Below are positions 1-12,600 of a stretch of DNA of 64,000 nucleotides, one piece after another. The stretch is from Dendrophyllia cribrosa. Its lineage: Eukaryota; Cnidaria; Anthozoa; Scleractinia; Dendrophylliidae. Position numbers and translations under genes: made by a program. Under the pieces are notes generated by a model that was not told the DNA's origin, ran no database searches, and saw only the letters and a list, made by a program, of their open reading frames with translations. The stretch's first letter is position 1. Each line of letters starts with the position of its first letter. The stretch is from positions 5,617,682 to 5,681,681 of the forward strand of contig JAJLRJ010000009.1 in the NCBI GenBank assembly GCA_024195265.1, written 5' to 3'.

Positions 1-2460
1 TGTGAACTCAAGCCCATTGTTTTTCTGCGTGTTGTTTTTCAATGTTGTTTCTTTTTTACCCCCAGATTAGTAACTCATTACAGTGAACTCAAGCCCATTG
101 TTTTTCTGTGTGTTGTTTTTCAATGTTGTTTCTTTTTTTATCCTCCAGATTAGTAACTCATTACAGTGAACTCAAGCCCATTGTTTTTTTTGTGTGTTGT
201 TTTTCAATGTTGTTTCTTTTTTATCCCCAGATTAGTAACTCATTACAGTGAACTCAAGCCCATTGTTTTTTTGTGTGTTGTTTTTCAATGTTCTTTCTTC
301 TTTTATCCTCCAGATTAGTAACTCATTACTGTGAACTCAAGCCCATTGTTTTTTTGTGTGTTGTTTTTCAATGTTCTTTCTTTTTTTATCCCCCAGATTA
401 GTAAATCATTACTGTGAACTCAAGCCCATTCTTTTTTTGTGTGTTGTTTATCAATGTTCTTTCTTTTGTTATCCCCCAGATTAGTAAATCATTACTGTGA
501 ACTCAAGCCCATTGTTTTTTTGTGTGTTGTTTTTCAATGTTGTTTCTTTTTGTATCTTCCAGATTAGTAAATCATTAGTGTGAACTCAAGCCCATTGTTT
601 TTTAGTGTGTGTTGGTTTTCAATGTTCTTTCTTTTTTTATCTCCCAGATTAGTAAATCATTAGTGTGAACTCAAGCCCATTGTTTTTTTGTGTGTGTTGT
701 TTTTGAATGTTGTTTCTTTTTGTATCCTCCAGATTAGTAAATCATTACTGTGAACTCAAGCCCATTGTTTTTTTGTGTGTTGTTTTTCAATGTTCTTTCT
801 TTTGTTATCCCCCAGATAAGTAAATCATTACTGTGAACTCAAGCCCATTGTTTTTTTGTGTGTTGTTTTTCAATGTCCTTTCTTTTTTTATCTCCCAGAT
901 TAGTAACTCATTACTGTGAACTCAAGCCCATTGTTTTTTTTTGTGTTGTTTTTCAATGTTCTTTCTTTTTTTATCCCCCAGATTAGTAACTCAATACTGT
1001 GAACTCAAGCCCATTGTTTTTTTGTGTGTTGTTTTTCAATGTTGTTTCTTTTTTTATCCCCCAGATTAGTAACTCATTACTGTGAACTCAAGCCCATTGT
1101 TTTTCTGTGTGTTGTTTTTCAATGTTGTTTCTTTCTTTATCTCCCAGATTAGTAAATCATTACTGTGAACTCAAGCCCATTGTTTTTTTGTGTGTTGTTT
1201 TTCAATGTTGTTTCTTTCTTTATCTCCCAGATTAGTAAATCATTACTGTGAACTCAAGCCCATTGTTTTTTTGTGTGTTGTTTTTCAATGTTCTTTCTTT
1301 TTTTATCCTCCAGATTAGTAACTCATTACTGTGAACTCAAGCCCATTGTTTTTTTTGTGTTGTTTTTCAATGTTCTTTCTTTTTTTATCTCCCAGATTAG
1401 TAACTCAATACTGTGAACTCAAGCCCATTGTTTTTTTGTGTGTTGTTTTTCAATGTTCTTTCTTTTTTTATCCCCCAGATTAGTAACTCATTACTGTGAA
1501 CTCAAGCCCATTGTTTTTCTGTGTGTTGTTTTTCAATGTTCTTTCTTTTTTTATCCCCAGATTAGTAAATCATTACTGTGAACTCAAGCCCATTCTTTTT
1601 CTGCGTGTTGTTTTTCAATGTTCTTTCTTTTTGTATCCCCCAGATTAGTAACTCATTACTGTGAACTCAAGCCCATTGTTTTTCTGCGTGTTGTTTTTCA
1701 ATGCTCTTTCTTTTTTATCCCCCAGATTAGTAAATCATTACTGTGAACTCAAGCCCATTGTTTTTTGTGTGTTGTTTTTCAATGTTCTTTCTTTTAGTAT
1801 CCCCCAGAGTAGTAACTCATTACTGTGAACTCAAGCCCATTGTTTTTCTGCGTGTTGTTTTTCAATGCTCTTTCTTTTTTATCCCCCAGATTAGTAAATC
1901 ATTACTGTGAACTCAAGCCCATTGTTTTTTGTGTGTTGTTTTTCAATGTTCTTTCTTTTAGTATCCCCCAGATTAGTAAATCATTACTGTGAACTCAAGC
2001 CCATTGTTTTTCTGCGTGTTGTTTTTCAATGTTGTTTCTTTTTTTTGTCCCCAGATTAGTAACTCATTACTGTGAACTCAAGCCCATTGTTTTGTGTGTG
2101 TTGTTTTTCAATGTTCTTTCGTTTTGTATCCCCCAGATTAGTAACTCATTACTGTGAACTCAAGCCCATTGTTTTTCTGCGTGTTGTTTTTCAATGTTGT
2201 TTCTTTTTTTATCTCCCAGATTAGTAACTCATTACTGTGAACTCAAGCCCATTGTTTTTGTGTGTTGTTTTTCAATGTTCTTTCTTTTTGTATCCCCCAG
2301 ATTAGTAACTCATTACTGTGAACTCAAGCCCATTGTTTTTTTGTGTGTTGTTTTTCAATGTTCTTTCTTTTTGTATCCCCCAGATTAGTAACTCATTACT
2401 GTGAACTCAAGCCCATTGTTTATTTGTGTGTTGTTTTTCAATGTTCTTTCGTTATTTATG
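1..2460. repeat. 83-bp tandem satellite, about 29 copies
   Basis: A head-to-tail array of a roughly 83-bp unit occupies the left edge. Each unit reads GTGAACTCAAGCCCATTG, a T-rich stretch, GTGTGTTGTTTTTCAATGTT, a pyrimidine tract ending in CAG, then ATTAGTAACTCATTAC. Copies differ by single substitutions (AACTCATT/AAATCATT; GTTGTTTC/GTTCTTTC) and by T-run length, so the array is locally homogenised. On the plus strand each unit resembles a 3' splice site, but no gene is read on that strand here. Open frames across it are repeat artefacts. It probably lies in a NUP85 intron, or at its end, because NUP85 exons run leftward towards it. Confidence 0.95.
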
Positions 2461-2690
2461 TCCCACATTAGTATATCACTTTTCCTAATTGCATAACCTT
2501 ATTTGTACAATTTCCAAATTCTCCAATTACTTAACCTGACATTGTAATTGTGAATAACCTAAATTAAATCATAATGATTGTGAACTCAAGCTTATTGTTT
2601 GTTTTTGTGCTATTTTTCAATGTTCTTTTATCATTTATTCTCTAGATTAGTATATCACTTTTCCTAATTGCATAACCTTATTTGTACAAT
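2461..2690. repeat. degenerate satellite edge
   Basis: Two diverged copies follow the array. They share the phrase TTAGTATATCACTTTTCCTA followed by ATTGCATAACC, near 2468 and 2648, separated by a decayed unit containing GTGAACTCAAGCTTATTG. This looks like the worn boundary of the array. Confidence 0.8.
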
Positions 2691-3566
2691 TTTTACAAAC
2701 AAACAAACGAGGGAGCGAGCGAGCGAACCTACGGAGAAACGTTGCAGAGAAGACAAGACTAATATGATAGGAAGTAACAAACGTACAGAGAACCGTTGAT
2801 AAGACAACTTTACCATGCGAAGGTACTTTGGTATGAAGAAACGTCGAGAAGACCAGATTAATACCTTGCGTACGAACGTACGAACGTAAGACAAGACATG
2901 ACCTGAGAACGTCTCTTCTACTAAAAGTATGCATTGGAGACGCGAGACATGCAGGTACATAAATCACTGGTTAAAGTGTATATGACAGATTTGTTTATTT
3001 GCTTGTTCAAATCTACATTGTGTTCTGATATGAAAAGTGAAAGCATTTTTTTTCGATATCGCGTTTTCTTCCCCGCATTTTAGCCGTCTAAAAACCGGAA
3101 ATTCAAACAGACTCGGGAACCAAGAAACCGTGTAACCTGCTGGAAAAACCCTGCTTTTCGTTTTCCACCACCTGAATTATTGTAACATACCATAAATCCT
3201 CTGTTAAGTCTCAGGGGGACTTATTTATTTCAAGCACATTTGGGGGGGGGGGGGGGGGGGGGGCTCTTATTGGAGATGAAGGGACTTAATAGAGAGGGAG
3301 AGGCTTATTATAATATAGTGAAACACATCCAGCAGTTCACCGCTTTTTTTGTAATTCTATCATTCATGATTACCGTTATTACGATTATTTTTAGTAGAAG
3401 AACCGCTAATATTTTCCACAAAGCTCGCGAGTACTGTATGTGAATTAAGCCCAGATTGGTACCATAAAAATGTACCGGTAACATAGTTTATTGTTTTGGT
3501 TGTGAAGGAAAAGGGGGGGGGGGGGGGCGCTTAAAAAAGGATTTACGGTATGTCCTAGTATCTCAC
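2691..3566. other. no gene seen; two poly-G runs
   Basis: No exon was recognised on either strand. The stretch opens with an AAAC/GCGA-type simple repeat. It contains a run of 23 G (3242-3264) and one of 15 G (3513-3527). If NUP85 continues, this is part of the intron after its last exon in the window. Confidence 0.6.
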
Positions 3567-3667
3567 CTTGTGCCAGCATTTCCAAGTCCTCACACAGGCG
3601 GAGTACCTTCATCGCCTTCTTGTCTGTCTCAAGGGGCAAGTGTTCAATATACTCTTCAAGGTGTGCC
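3567..3667 (-). CDS. NUP85: NUP85 exon 18 (last in window)
   Basis: It encodes HLEEYIEHLPLETDKKA and KVLRLCEDLEM, matching [23 protein letters not shown]. The acceptor is CTATTTCAG and the donor GTGAGA. It ends phase 1, so further exons must follow to the left. Confidence 0.92.
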
Positions 3668-6600
3668 CTGAAATAGACACCTGTCAATCAATGACTGATA
3701 CAAATCTAGGGGTGGCGAATGGTAAATCCGAGACTCGCCGAGACGCCGAGACCCTTGTTTCAAAATCCGAGACCGCGACCGCAGCTACGTTATAAAATCC
3801 GAGCCCGAGACTTAAAAAATATCCGATTCACCTATCAAACAACAAACAAGGATGAAGAATGAGAATGCTTGACAAAAAGTATCCGAGACTCCGAGACAGA
3901 AAAAACACCAGCCAAACGAGACTTTGAGACTTAAAACAAAAACTGCCGAGATTTCGAGACCGGACCAAAATTTTCCGAGACCCACGATTTTGAAGGTACC
4001 ATTCGCCACCCCTAAATCTCAGACAGTTATACCCCCTCCTATATATAATAACACCACAGCTCCTTAACGGAAATTCTTTACAAAAGTTTACACCAAATTA
4101 ACTACAGTAACGTTATTTGTCACAATGTTCTTCGTTTGCCAGCCAAAAAGAGAACTTACGAACTTGTATAAGACCATGCCTTATAAGCGGCATTTTAACA
4201 TATTTTACGGTACTCCAAGCTTCTTGGAGAATTTTGGCAGCTTTGTCCAGGAGTCCTCCTCCCGCCTCGCCATTTGGAAAGCGCTTAAGGACCTGGCGAC
4301 GAGGTTGCAATCGTACGACCACTGTGCGCATGAAAGGGTATGCAAGAAATAAAACGTGTACTAAAAATGCATGTTTTAGAGTTTAACGCAAAACCCCTAG
4401 AAGGAGCCAATCAGAATATTATGTTAAATCAACTTAATTTTATAAAGAAAATTCCACTGGTAGCTAAACCTACCTTCCATATACCGGACACTGTAACAGA
4501 TAGTCGACAGCAACACGCCATAGACTGTGAAATAAAACCAAGATTGGGGATACCTCAATTGTCAAAACCAAGAGTGTTTAGCAAACAAGACTTACAATAC
4601 TTGACCTTTGTGATACGAGAACAAGCTCGTTGTATTTAATTATTGTTAAGTATTTGAAGGATATCTTTCTGTTTCTTTTCTTTTATGATATTTTTGTTCA
4701 AAGATCACCAATTTGTAAGCCAACTACTTAGTATGACGTGACACTCAAACCCAAAGAATAGAGCGATTTTTGTATGACCTTCAAATGATTATGCGTGAAC
4801 ACAACCAAAATACAACTAACGAACTGGAAGGAAGCAATTTCACTGGTTTAAGGCCCGTTTACACAGGCGATTTTTTGTGCAATTTTTGTCGCACCTTTCG
4901 ATGCAATTTTTGTCGTGCGCAAGTTGCATCTTCAAATCGCATGTGTAAACGGTGGGGATTTCAGTGTGATTTGGGCGCGAATTGTCGCGCGATGTTGCAG
5001 AGGTTTCGAACATGTTCGAAACCTGATGCAACTTGGCGGCGATTTTTGGGAAATCACAGCAAATGCCGCACCCGAATCGCACAGAAATCGCCGCTAGTTT
5101 ACACTTGCGACAAAAGTTGCATTGGAGATTGCGACAAAAATTGCATCAAAAATCACGTGTAAATGGGCCTTTAGCAAACGGAAGCAAATGTGCGCAGCTT
5201 TTGGTTGGTTTACCAAACACGCAAAGAAAAGCGAACGGTTTGCGAGGTAAAAAGTAGCTATTCTCTATGACGTCACTCGCTTTTCAACATTCTGATAGGT
5301 CAATCGAACAAGTCTCATTCCATATTAGGGATGTTTTTCGCGGGAAAACGACAAAGCTTGTTTTGATCCTTTCAACTACTGGCGGATGAAACGAATTGCG
5401 AATACTCAGGGAAACCGATTTTCATGGTCATATGTCATTTATCCAAAAGCTTAAAGGTGTAGCGTAGTTCACTTTAAGATACACTGTCTTACCTGTGATT
5501 TGACATAAGACTTGCAGCATACTCTAATAATAAGAATTCTCTCAAGCTACATGTACTGCTATGACTGAAACAAAAGAAAATGGCAAATTCTTCAGCTAAC
5601 ACTGCACACGCAAACTCTACAGTAGTTGTCTATAGTAATGCATTCTCTCTATATATTTAAAATATATATTTGCTCGGTATCTGCTGTTAACCCCTGGCGG
5701 GGGGACTCCCATATAAAAATGACGGGGGTGCTCGTCGGAAATTTTCGAAAAACACCCTGAAAGGTACCAGAATCTCGTTTGAGAGGCGTGGCTCAAATAT
5801 ATTTTTACCCCTAAGGGGGACCAATTTTGAACAACACAAGACATGCTCCGCATATTTTTTCAGCTCAATATCCTAAAAGGCAATCGTGGTCATTTTAGAT
5901 TTCAGCACCCTAAGCGGCCCAATCTACAAATTTTGACCCTTAAAAGGTACGACGAGCACCCCCGTCATTTTCATATAGGAGGAGTCCCCTCCCCCCGGGC
6001 TGTATATGTGCGATTGTATCTGAGCATGTTCTATTAAGGTGATCCCTAAGAAATGAAAGTTGATGAACAATTTTTTTTTAACTTTCCTTGAACCACCTTG
6101 TACAACAACATAAACAAACAGCACCACAGGAAAGTACTGCTCAGTAGCTTTCATTTGAATGGTCACACTTAAGGATTTGATCCACAGACTCAAAAGTTAG
6201 AACCGCCTTGTACAGTATAATAAACAGTACCAAAGAAAAGTACTGCTCAATAGCTTTCATTTGAATTGTTACACTGTAGGATTTGATCCACAGACTCAAA
6301 AGTTAGAACCGCCTTGTACAACATAATAAACAGTACCAAAGGAAAGTACTGCTCAATAGCTTTCAATTGAATGATTACACTGCAGGATTTGATACACAGA
6401 CTCAAAAGTTAGAACCGCTTTATACAGCATAATAAACAGGACCAAAGGAAAGTACTGCTCAATAGCTTTCATTTGAATGGTCACTTTAGGATTTCATCGA
6501 CAGACTCAAAAGTTAGAACCACCCTGTACAGCGTAATAAACAGCACCACAGAAACGTACTGCTCAATAGCTTTCATTTAAAACATTATTTACTTTATGAT

Positions 6601-9600
6601 TTAATCCACAGACTCAAATCAAAAGTTAGTACCACCTTGTACAGCATAATAAACAAGCAGCACCACAGGTACTGCTCAATTGCTTTTTCATACGGTCACA
6701 GACACAAAAGCTAGAGCTACATTTCCAATACAATGACTGCTAAAAGGGACTTGTACCTCATGTGATGCAAATCCAGCTGTCCACAGTGATGAAGCAAGTC
6801 AGTCACATGTGCCACAAACCACCAGTTACCAAGAGCGTCACTATCAACAAAACAGTGTCAAGTGTCAGGTTTGTGCTAACAAAAAAAGGGTCCAGTCAAG
6901 TGCATACCCTTTTGAATGCCATTCAATTGTCCTGAGAGGTCTCCACTTATGGAAGGAAAAATTTACAAAGAAACCCTGTTAAAATGACCACCATAAAAAT
7001 GTGGTTTGGCCTGTTACTAAGATTGTGAGCCGTGAAGCAGCAAAAAACCGGAGCACAAACGAGCGGGGAAAACAAGGGGAGACTGGGAAGAAGGGGGTTT
7101 CCCCTTTCCCCCTCCGTAAACACTACCGCGCGCCTCCTATCCTTCGCTCCCCACTGTCTGAACACCTGGAACAGGCTGCCCACTATCTGAACGACACCTG
7201 GAACAGGCTACCCACTATCTGAAAGACGCCTGGAACAGGCTACCCACTATCCGAACGCCTGGAACAGGCTAAATGTGGCCATATTAAAGGAACACTGTCT
7301 TGGCTGAAATACATGTACACGTATCGTGTTTTCATTATTGTGGTCAGGAGCTTGCTTCATTATCTTGAAATAGGAAGAAATAATCGCCAAAAGTGATGAA
7401 CGCAAAGAAATATGAACTAAAAGGACAAAATAACTAAAAAAAAACACTTCTAAATTCCACCAGAATGGGAACTTTGATTTCTTGGCCGCCTGTCAAGAAA
7501 TCAAAACTAATGAACTGTAATCCACTTCCATCCTTGTAATCCTGCACTTTTTATCCAACCAACTGCTTCTGTTTTGCCCTATAGAATGTTTTTTATCCAA
7601 TTTAGTTGTATATTTGGTGGCATTTGACAATATAACATGGAAATTAAGAGAGCCAAATTTTGTTAAAAACAGGATGGGCAAAATTATGGCACTGATTGTT
7701 TTTAAGCCAACTTGCCACAAAGCACTGTAACTTTAACCACTCCAATCAGAGAGCAAGGTGCTCTTTGCCAAATACTATTCAAAATGTTTCATTCTTTGCC
7801 AGTTTTTATTTGCTTTGGGAATATCGAGTGCTTGTTTTTTTAAGAAAATAACAGTATGGATCCCCAACCGCACTTGTGACAAGGAGTACAGTCTGTCACA
7901 GGGTCCCCAACCCACAAGTGAAATCGGACATGTGGTTTTCACAACAATGGAGATGTTGCCGCACAACATGGTTGTTTGTTGAGCAAAATTATTACAGGTG
8001 ACAATAAGTAACAAAATACCTGCTTTCCTTAATAACAGCATGAACATCAAATTCAAATGCAGACAACAGAATTCTGTCAAAACTGAGCAAGTTCTCATTT
8101 CCTCCAAACTTGCTAATGCAAGCCTACAAGAAATCAATAAAAACTCATGCTATTAATTGTTGGCTTAAAGGGGCATTGTCACGCAGATTTTGCTGTGTTT
8201 TGGTCAAAATACACTAAATATATGACAAAGTACTTTTGCTCAAACATAAAATTGCTTTTAGAACACCAAGAAGATAATATCAAGCGATTTCTTCAAGGAA
8301 GAACAAACCATAATAAGTTTTTCTGCGATTTTTCCACGACTCTTGGGAAAAACTTGAAAAAATTGGCCAATTTTTTCAAGTTGTAATCCATTTCCATCCT
8401 GGCCATCTGCAGCCAAAGATAACGAATACTAGTTTCTGTGTACTGGTAGAGTATTTGTTAACAAAACTGGACCATTATTTTAAGGTTTCCATTGAAACAA
8501 ATATGTTTTTTGGCTTTTCAAAATGATGCTAAAAATAGGCGACAGTGTCCCTTTAAGCAGTTTCTGTAGTGTACTAATCCATGTAAGACAACTTCTACTG
8601 TCTCCTTTTGGATTTTGTAATGTCCCTTGAAGCTTAGCCTGTGTACAGCCGCCCCCTCCCCTCAGTAAAAATCGGATCATAGTGAATCACAGATGCCCCT
8701 TCTCAGATTTTTCCTGAGGGGAGGGGAGGGGAGGGGGCGGCTGTACACAGGCTATTGTAACTTTCAAAGTAGCTACTTCTCTGGGCCAATAGATATCTAA
8801 AAAGAGACACCTTTTTAAGAGGGACACTTCAAGTTGGTTCCACTGCACTTTAGTCACTTGTTTCACTGTTAATGGGCCCTATAAGACCAACTCCTCTCTG
8901 AATTGTATATATTATATAGTAGTTATTACATCTAGTGGGGTTTTTCCTCATCTGGGCATTATGAACGTTCACTAGCTCCTCTTCAAACTCTACTTTTTGT
9001 TCTTTTTGTGGCTTTGCTTAGTAATTTTTTTTATATAATTATTTTTATATTATTACTGTATACATTTTTTGAGTTTGAATAAAGTCTCTAAATGAACAAA
9101 TAAATAAATTGTTCCCCACTTGGTCCAATTACTTTTACTTATTTAAAGGCCCAGTATCACCCAAAATGCATTGCGCGTCCAATGCCACGACGATTGAATT
9201 TAAAGCAGTTGAAAATTCCCGAAAGAGCCAATCATGAGCGAGCTCGTCATTTGAAAACAAAAACAAACAACCGCAAGGCCAAATGGGTGATACTGGGCCT
9301 TTAATATTTACTTACTTGTGTGTGATACTGTAAGTCAAAAGACTTGATTGCTGGATTACAGTACAGTAATTTGGCAACAAGCAGATGGTACCATGTCTGA
9401 CAATATTTTCTGAAAGACAAAAAATTACACAAAATCAAAAGTTGACACACAGGCAGTGACCAGTCAGAAAGTTAACAATATATTTATAAGTTTTAAAGAA
9501 CCACCAGACCATATAAGAATCAGAATGAGAAAGATGTAATGTTCATTATGGCTTGAGCATAGGACAAAGAAAAACGTGCAGTTTCAGAAAATATCCATAC

Positions 9601-12600
9601 TCCCCCCATGGAAGGTTTTTTTGTTTAGCACCCCCCTTCCCCCAGGAAATTTCAGTTTAGCTTCATACTTTGCTTCTAAAATGTTGGCTTTTAAGACCTC
9701 CCTCCCCCAAGGAATTTCCAATGACCTTCCATGGGGTGGGCATGGATTTTTTCTGGAACTACACAATCTGAGTTTGACAGGAATATAGGAATTGTTAAAA
9801 CACTCAAAACACATGTAAATGTATTTTCTTTTCAAGTTCTTTGTAAGAATTTTATAAAACAAATAACAAACAATGTAGTTTGCATTTTATTGAAAAAATA
9901 TAACTTAGGGCTTTAGTTTTCCGAAGGCAGCTTTGAACTGGTACAATATAAAAGATGTGTCTAAAAATTATGGCTAGACTAAAATATGTTTGACAAGAAT
10001 TTACCAAAAGGTTAAAAGGTTAAAAAAAAATAGAGGAAACAAATGCTGCACAAGAATAATTAATATTATAATAATTATAATAAATAATACAGTCAAAGCT
10101 CCCGTAAGCGGACACCCTTGGGAAGCAGAAAAAGTGTCCAAACTGGAGCTGGCCGCAAACAGGAAGGATTCTCGTAAGAAGAGAATACAAACAGGGTTTG
10201 TCAAGGTGGCCATAAGTAGAACTGTCCGCTTATGAGTGTACACTCAGAGAACATTGACTGTCATAATAAAAAATGTTATTGTACTGTTGTTTTGAGAGAA
10301 CTATAATAATGAACTACTGTCTGCTCCGTTTCTCACAGTTGTGCGCCATGATGGAAATATGATAACTTACATCATTTCATCAAACACTTCTTCCTCGCCA
10401 CAAAGTACCTGGACAAGATTAAAGAGGATTTAGGTCAGTACATCTATTTCAAAATAAAGAAAATATATGCTTAGCATAAAGTTACTGAAAAAAAAAAAAC
10501 TAAACAAATTTTTAGAGGATCACTGCTCAGCTTCTGTATCCTCGGCAAAACAACAGATTTATGTGAAAGATGATTTTGTCTTGTTTCCCTCTGTTCAACT
10601 TTCCACAATTGTAAAATGATGTTTAGTACTATCCAGTCCATTTCATTCCTATAGGTTTATGGCGTGTGCATGTGTAATATACGTTGCTCAGGCCATCGCC
10701 ATCATGGGTTTTTAGCTGCATTAAACAGTTTACACATTCAGACTGGTTGTAACTTCAGTACTTAACCAAATACATTTAACGTGTAAGAACTTCACATAAA
10801 ATACATAATTATTAGGTATTATAAAAATGCTCAAACAAATGTGTGCACTATGATTGGTCAGAACATGTTCATTACTCAATAAAGCACATGTTACATCACA
10901 TGAATGCTTTATTACTATGGTTGCAGAAATCATGGAGAGTTTATAAAGAAAATAGTAAACATGTGTCTTGTGCTGAAAAGTTTGCCACTGCTCGACATGT
11001 TTCTCTTAGCATAGCCTGTGAGTCCTTCTTCCCTCCTCCCACCCCATGCCACCGAGAGCTTGCTGCCAAGCTACTAAGCAATTCTCATGTTTTATTAAAA
11101 TTCCCACTTGCTTATATAACTCAACAATGCACTCGGTAGCATTTACTATTCCCTTACTATTGATAGATTAACATGATAATAGTTATATTAAAGTTTCATT
11201 ATTAACTATTACATTTGAAAACACTTGTTGGTAACAAATACTTCATACTTCTTGAAAATTTCATACCTGACAGAGTGTGTGTAAGTGGGGATTCCCTGCA
11301 TAAGTTTCATTATCCATGCGATGTCTGCACTCCTGTTGCCAATGGCTCCATTTCATACTAAACTCTTGCAAGGTCTGCCCCATGTACAACTACATATGTA
11401 ATAAAATAAATAAATCAGTGAACCATCTAGAATGTAAAATGGCTAAACACAATTTTTGTCATGATAATGACCTTTGCTGCAGTTACAATCACCTCCCAAA
11501 ACATTCATGTGTGGGTAACTGCCACAGGGAGCTCAAACTTAGCAAGTTAAGGTACAAGGTATTTTAGAGGTTTCGCTGAGCAATGTGCCATTGCCATGCC
11601 AACATAGCTGGTTGTACTCAAGTCTTTAAAATTGGGTATAACTTTAATTTATTATATGTTGAAGTTTTGCTGCCAATTTTCTTGACGCTGAAATGACTGG
11701 TTCATGGAGGCATGCTGATGTTTTCAACTTGTGTTTAACTCAGAAGACAGTCTGTTCTAGGCTGTCATGCTGTTTCCTCAGACAAGAAACTTTATTCCAC
11801 TTTGTCTTTCCCCATCCAGGGCTGAGTTGTTCAAAGCAGGGTTCAGCTTATCTGGGGTTAGCACCAACTTTAAATCCTAATCTACACATTTACAAAGCTC
11901 AATGTCATAATTTCTTTTTAGCCTACAATTTGACTTTGATTGTTCTCAAAATATCAATTGAAATTGATTAACATTGATCTCTGCATTAACATTAACTGGC
12001 TTTTGAACAACTGGGCCTGGAAGTACAGATGGGTGAAATGTAAGGGAAACCTAACAAAATTAATGCTTGAAGTAACCCAAGCATCCCATCCAGGGGGAGT
12101 ATAGTAAATTTACTCCTATGCTTGCTTCTTGGAAATGAAAGAACCTGGGTTGGCCATCTTTGGCTCATGTACAATCTAATGACTGGTTCATTATATTATA
12201 AATCATTATTCCAAGAAATGTAGACCATTGTACATATAGATCAATATAGGTCATTGTTGGTCAATCTAGCATATTCCATCTTTAAGAAACAATATTTCAT
12301 TTAACTTGCACCAACCTGGTACATCGGCATTTTACGAAGAAGTTCGTCCATGCTTTCAAACTCCTGCAACATTGAATAAAACTGTTAATTAATGGAGTTT
12401 AAACACATTCAAATGGCTGTTGAAACAATAGGTTAGGAAACAAAACCAATCACCATAATGCTTAACTGTTCTCGGCAAGATGCAATTCAAACAGAGCTGT
12501 AACATTCCCAGGCTGTGATTTGGATTCAGGATTTTTAATATTTACTACAAGACTTTTCTAAGACTTGCATAGATTTTACAGAGCTCCAATTTCACCCAAA

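Noticed and set aside
2194..2388. Open frame across the satellite
   Set aside because: It only reads repeat units; no start context or domain.
4113..4331. Minus-strand coding exon next to NUP85 exon 17
   Set aside because: A donor-like GTAAGT is present, but the peptide matches no part of NUP85 and the acceptor is missing.
7690..7730. ALWQVGL-like peptide on the minus strand, similar to NUP85 exon 17
   Set aside because: It lies on the wrong side of exons 15 and 16 and lacks splice borders; the true exon is at 4474-4524.
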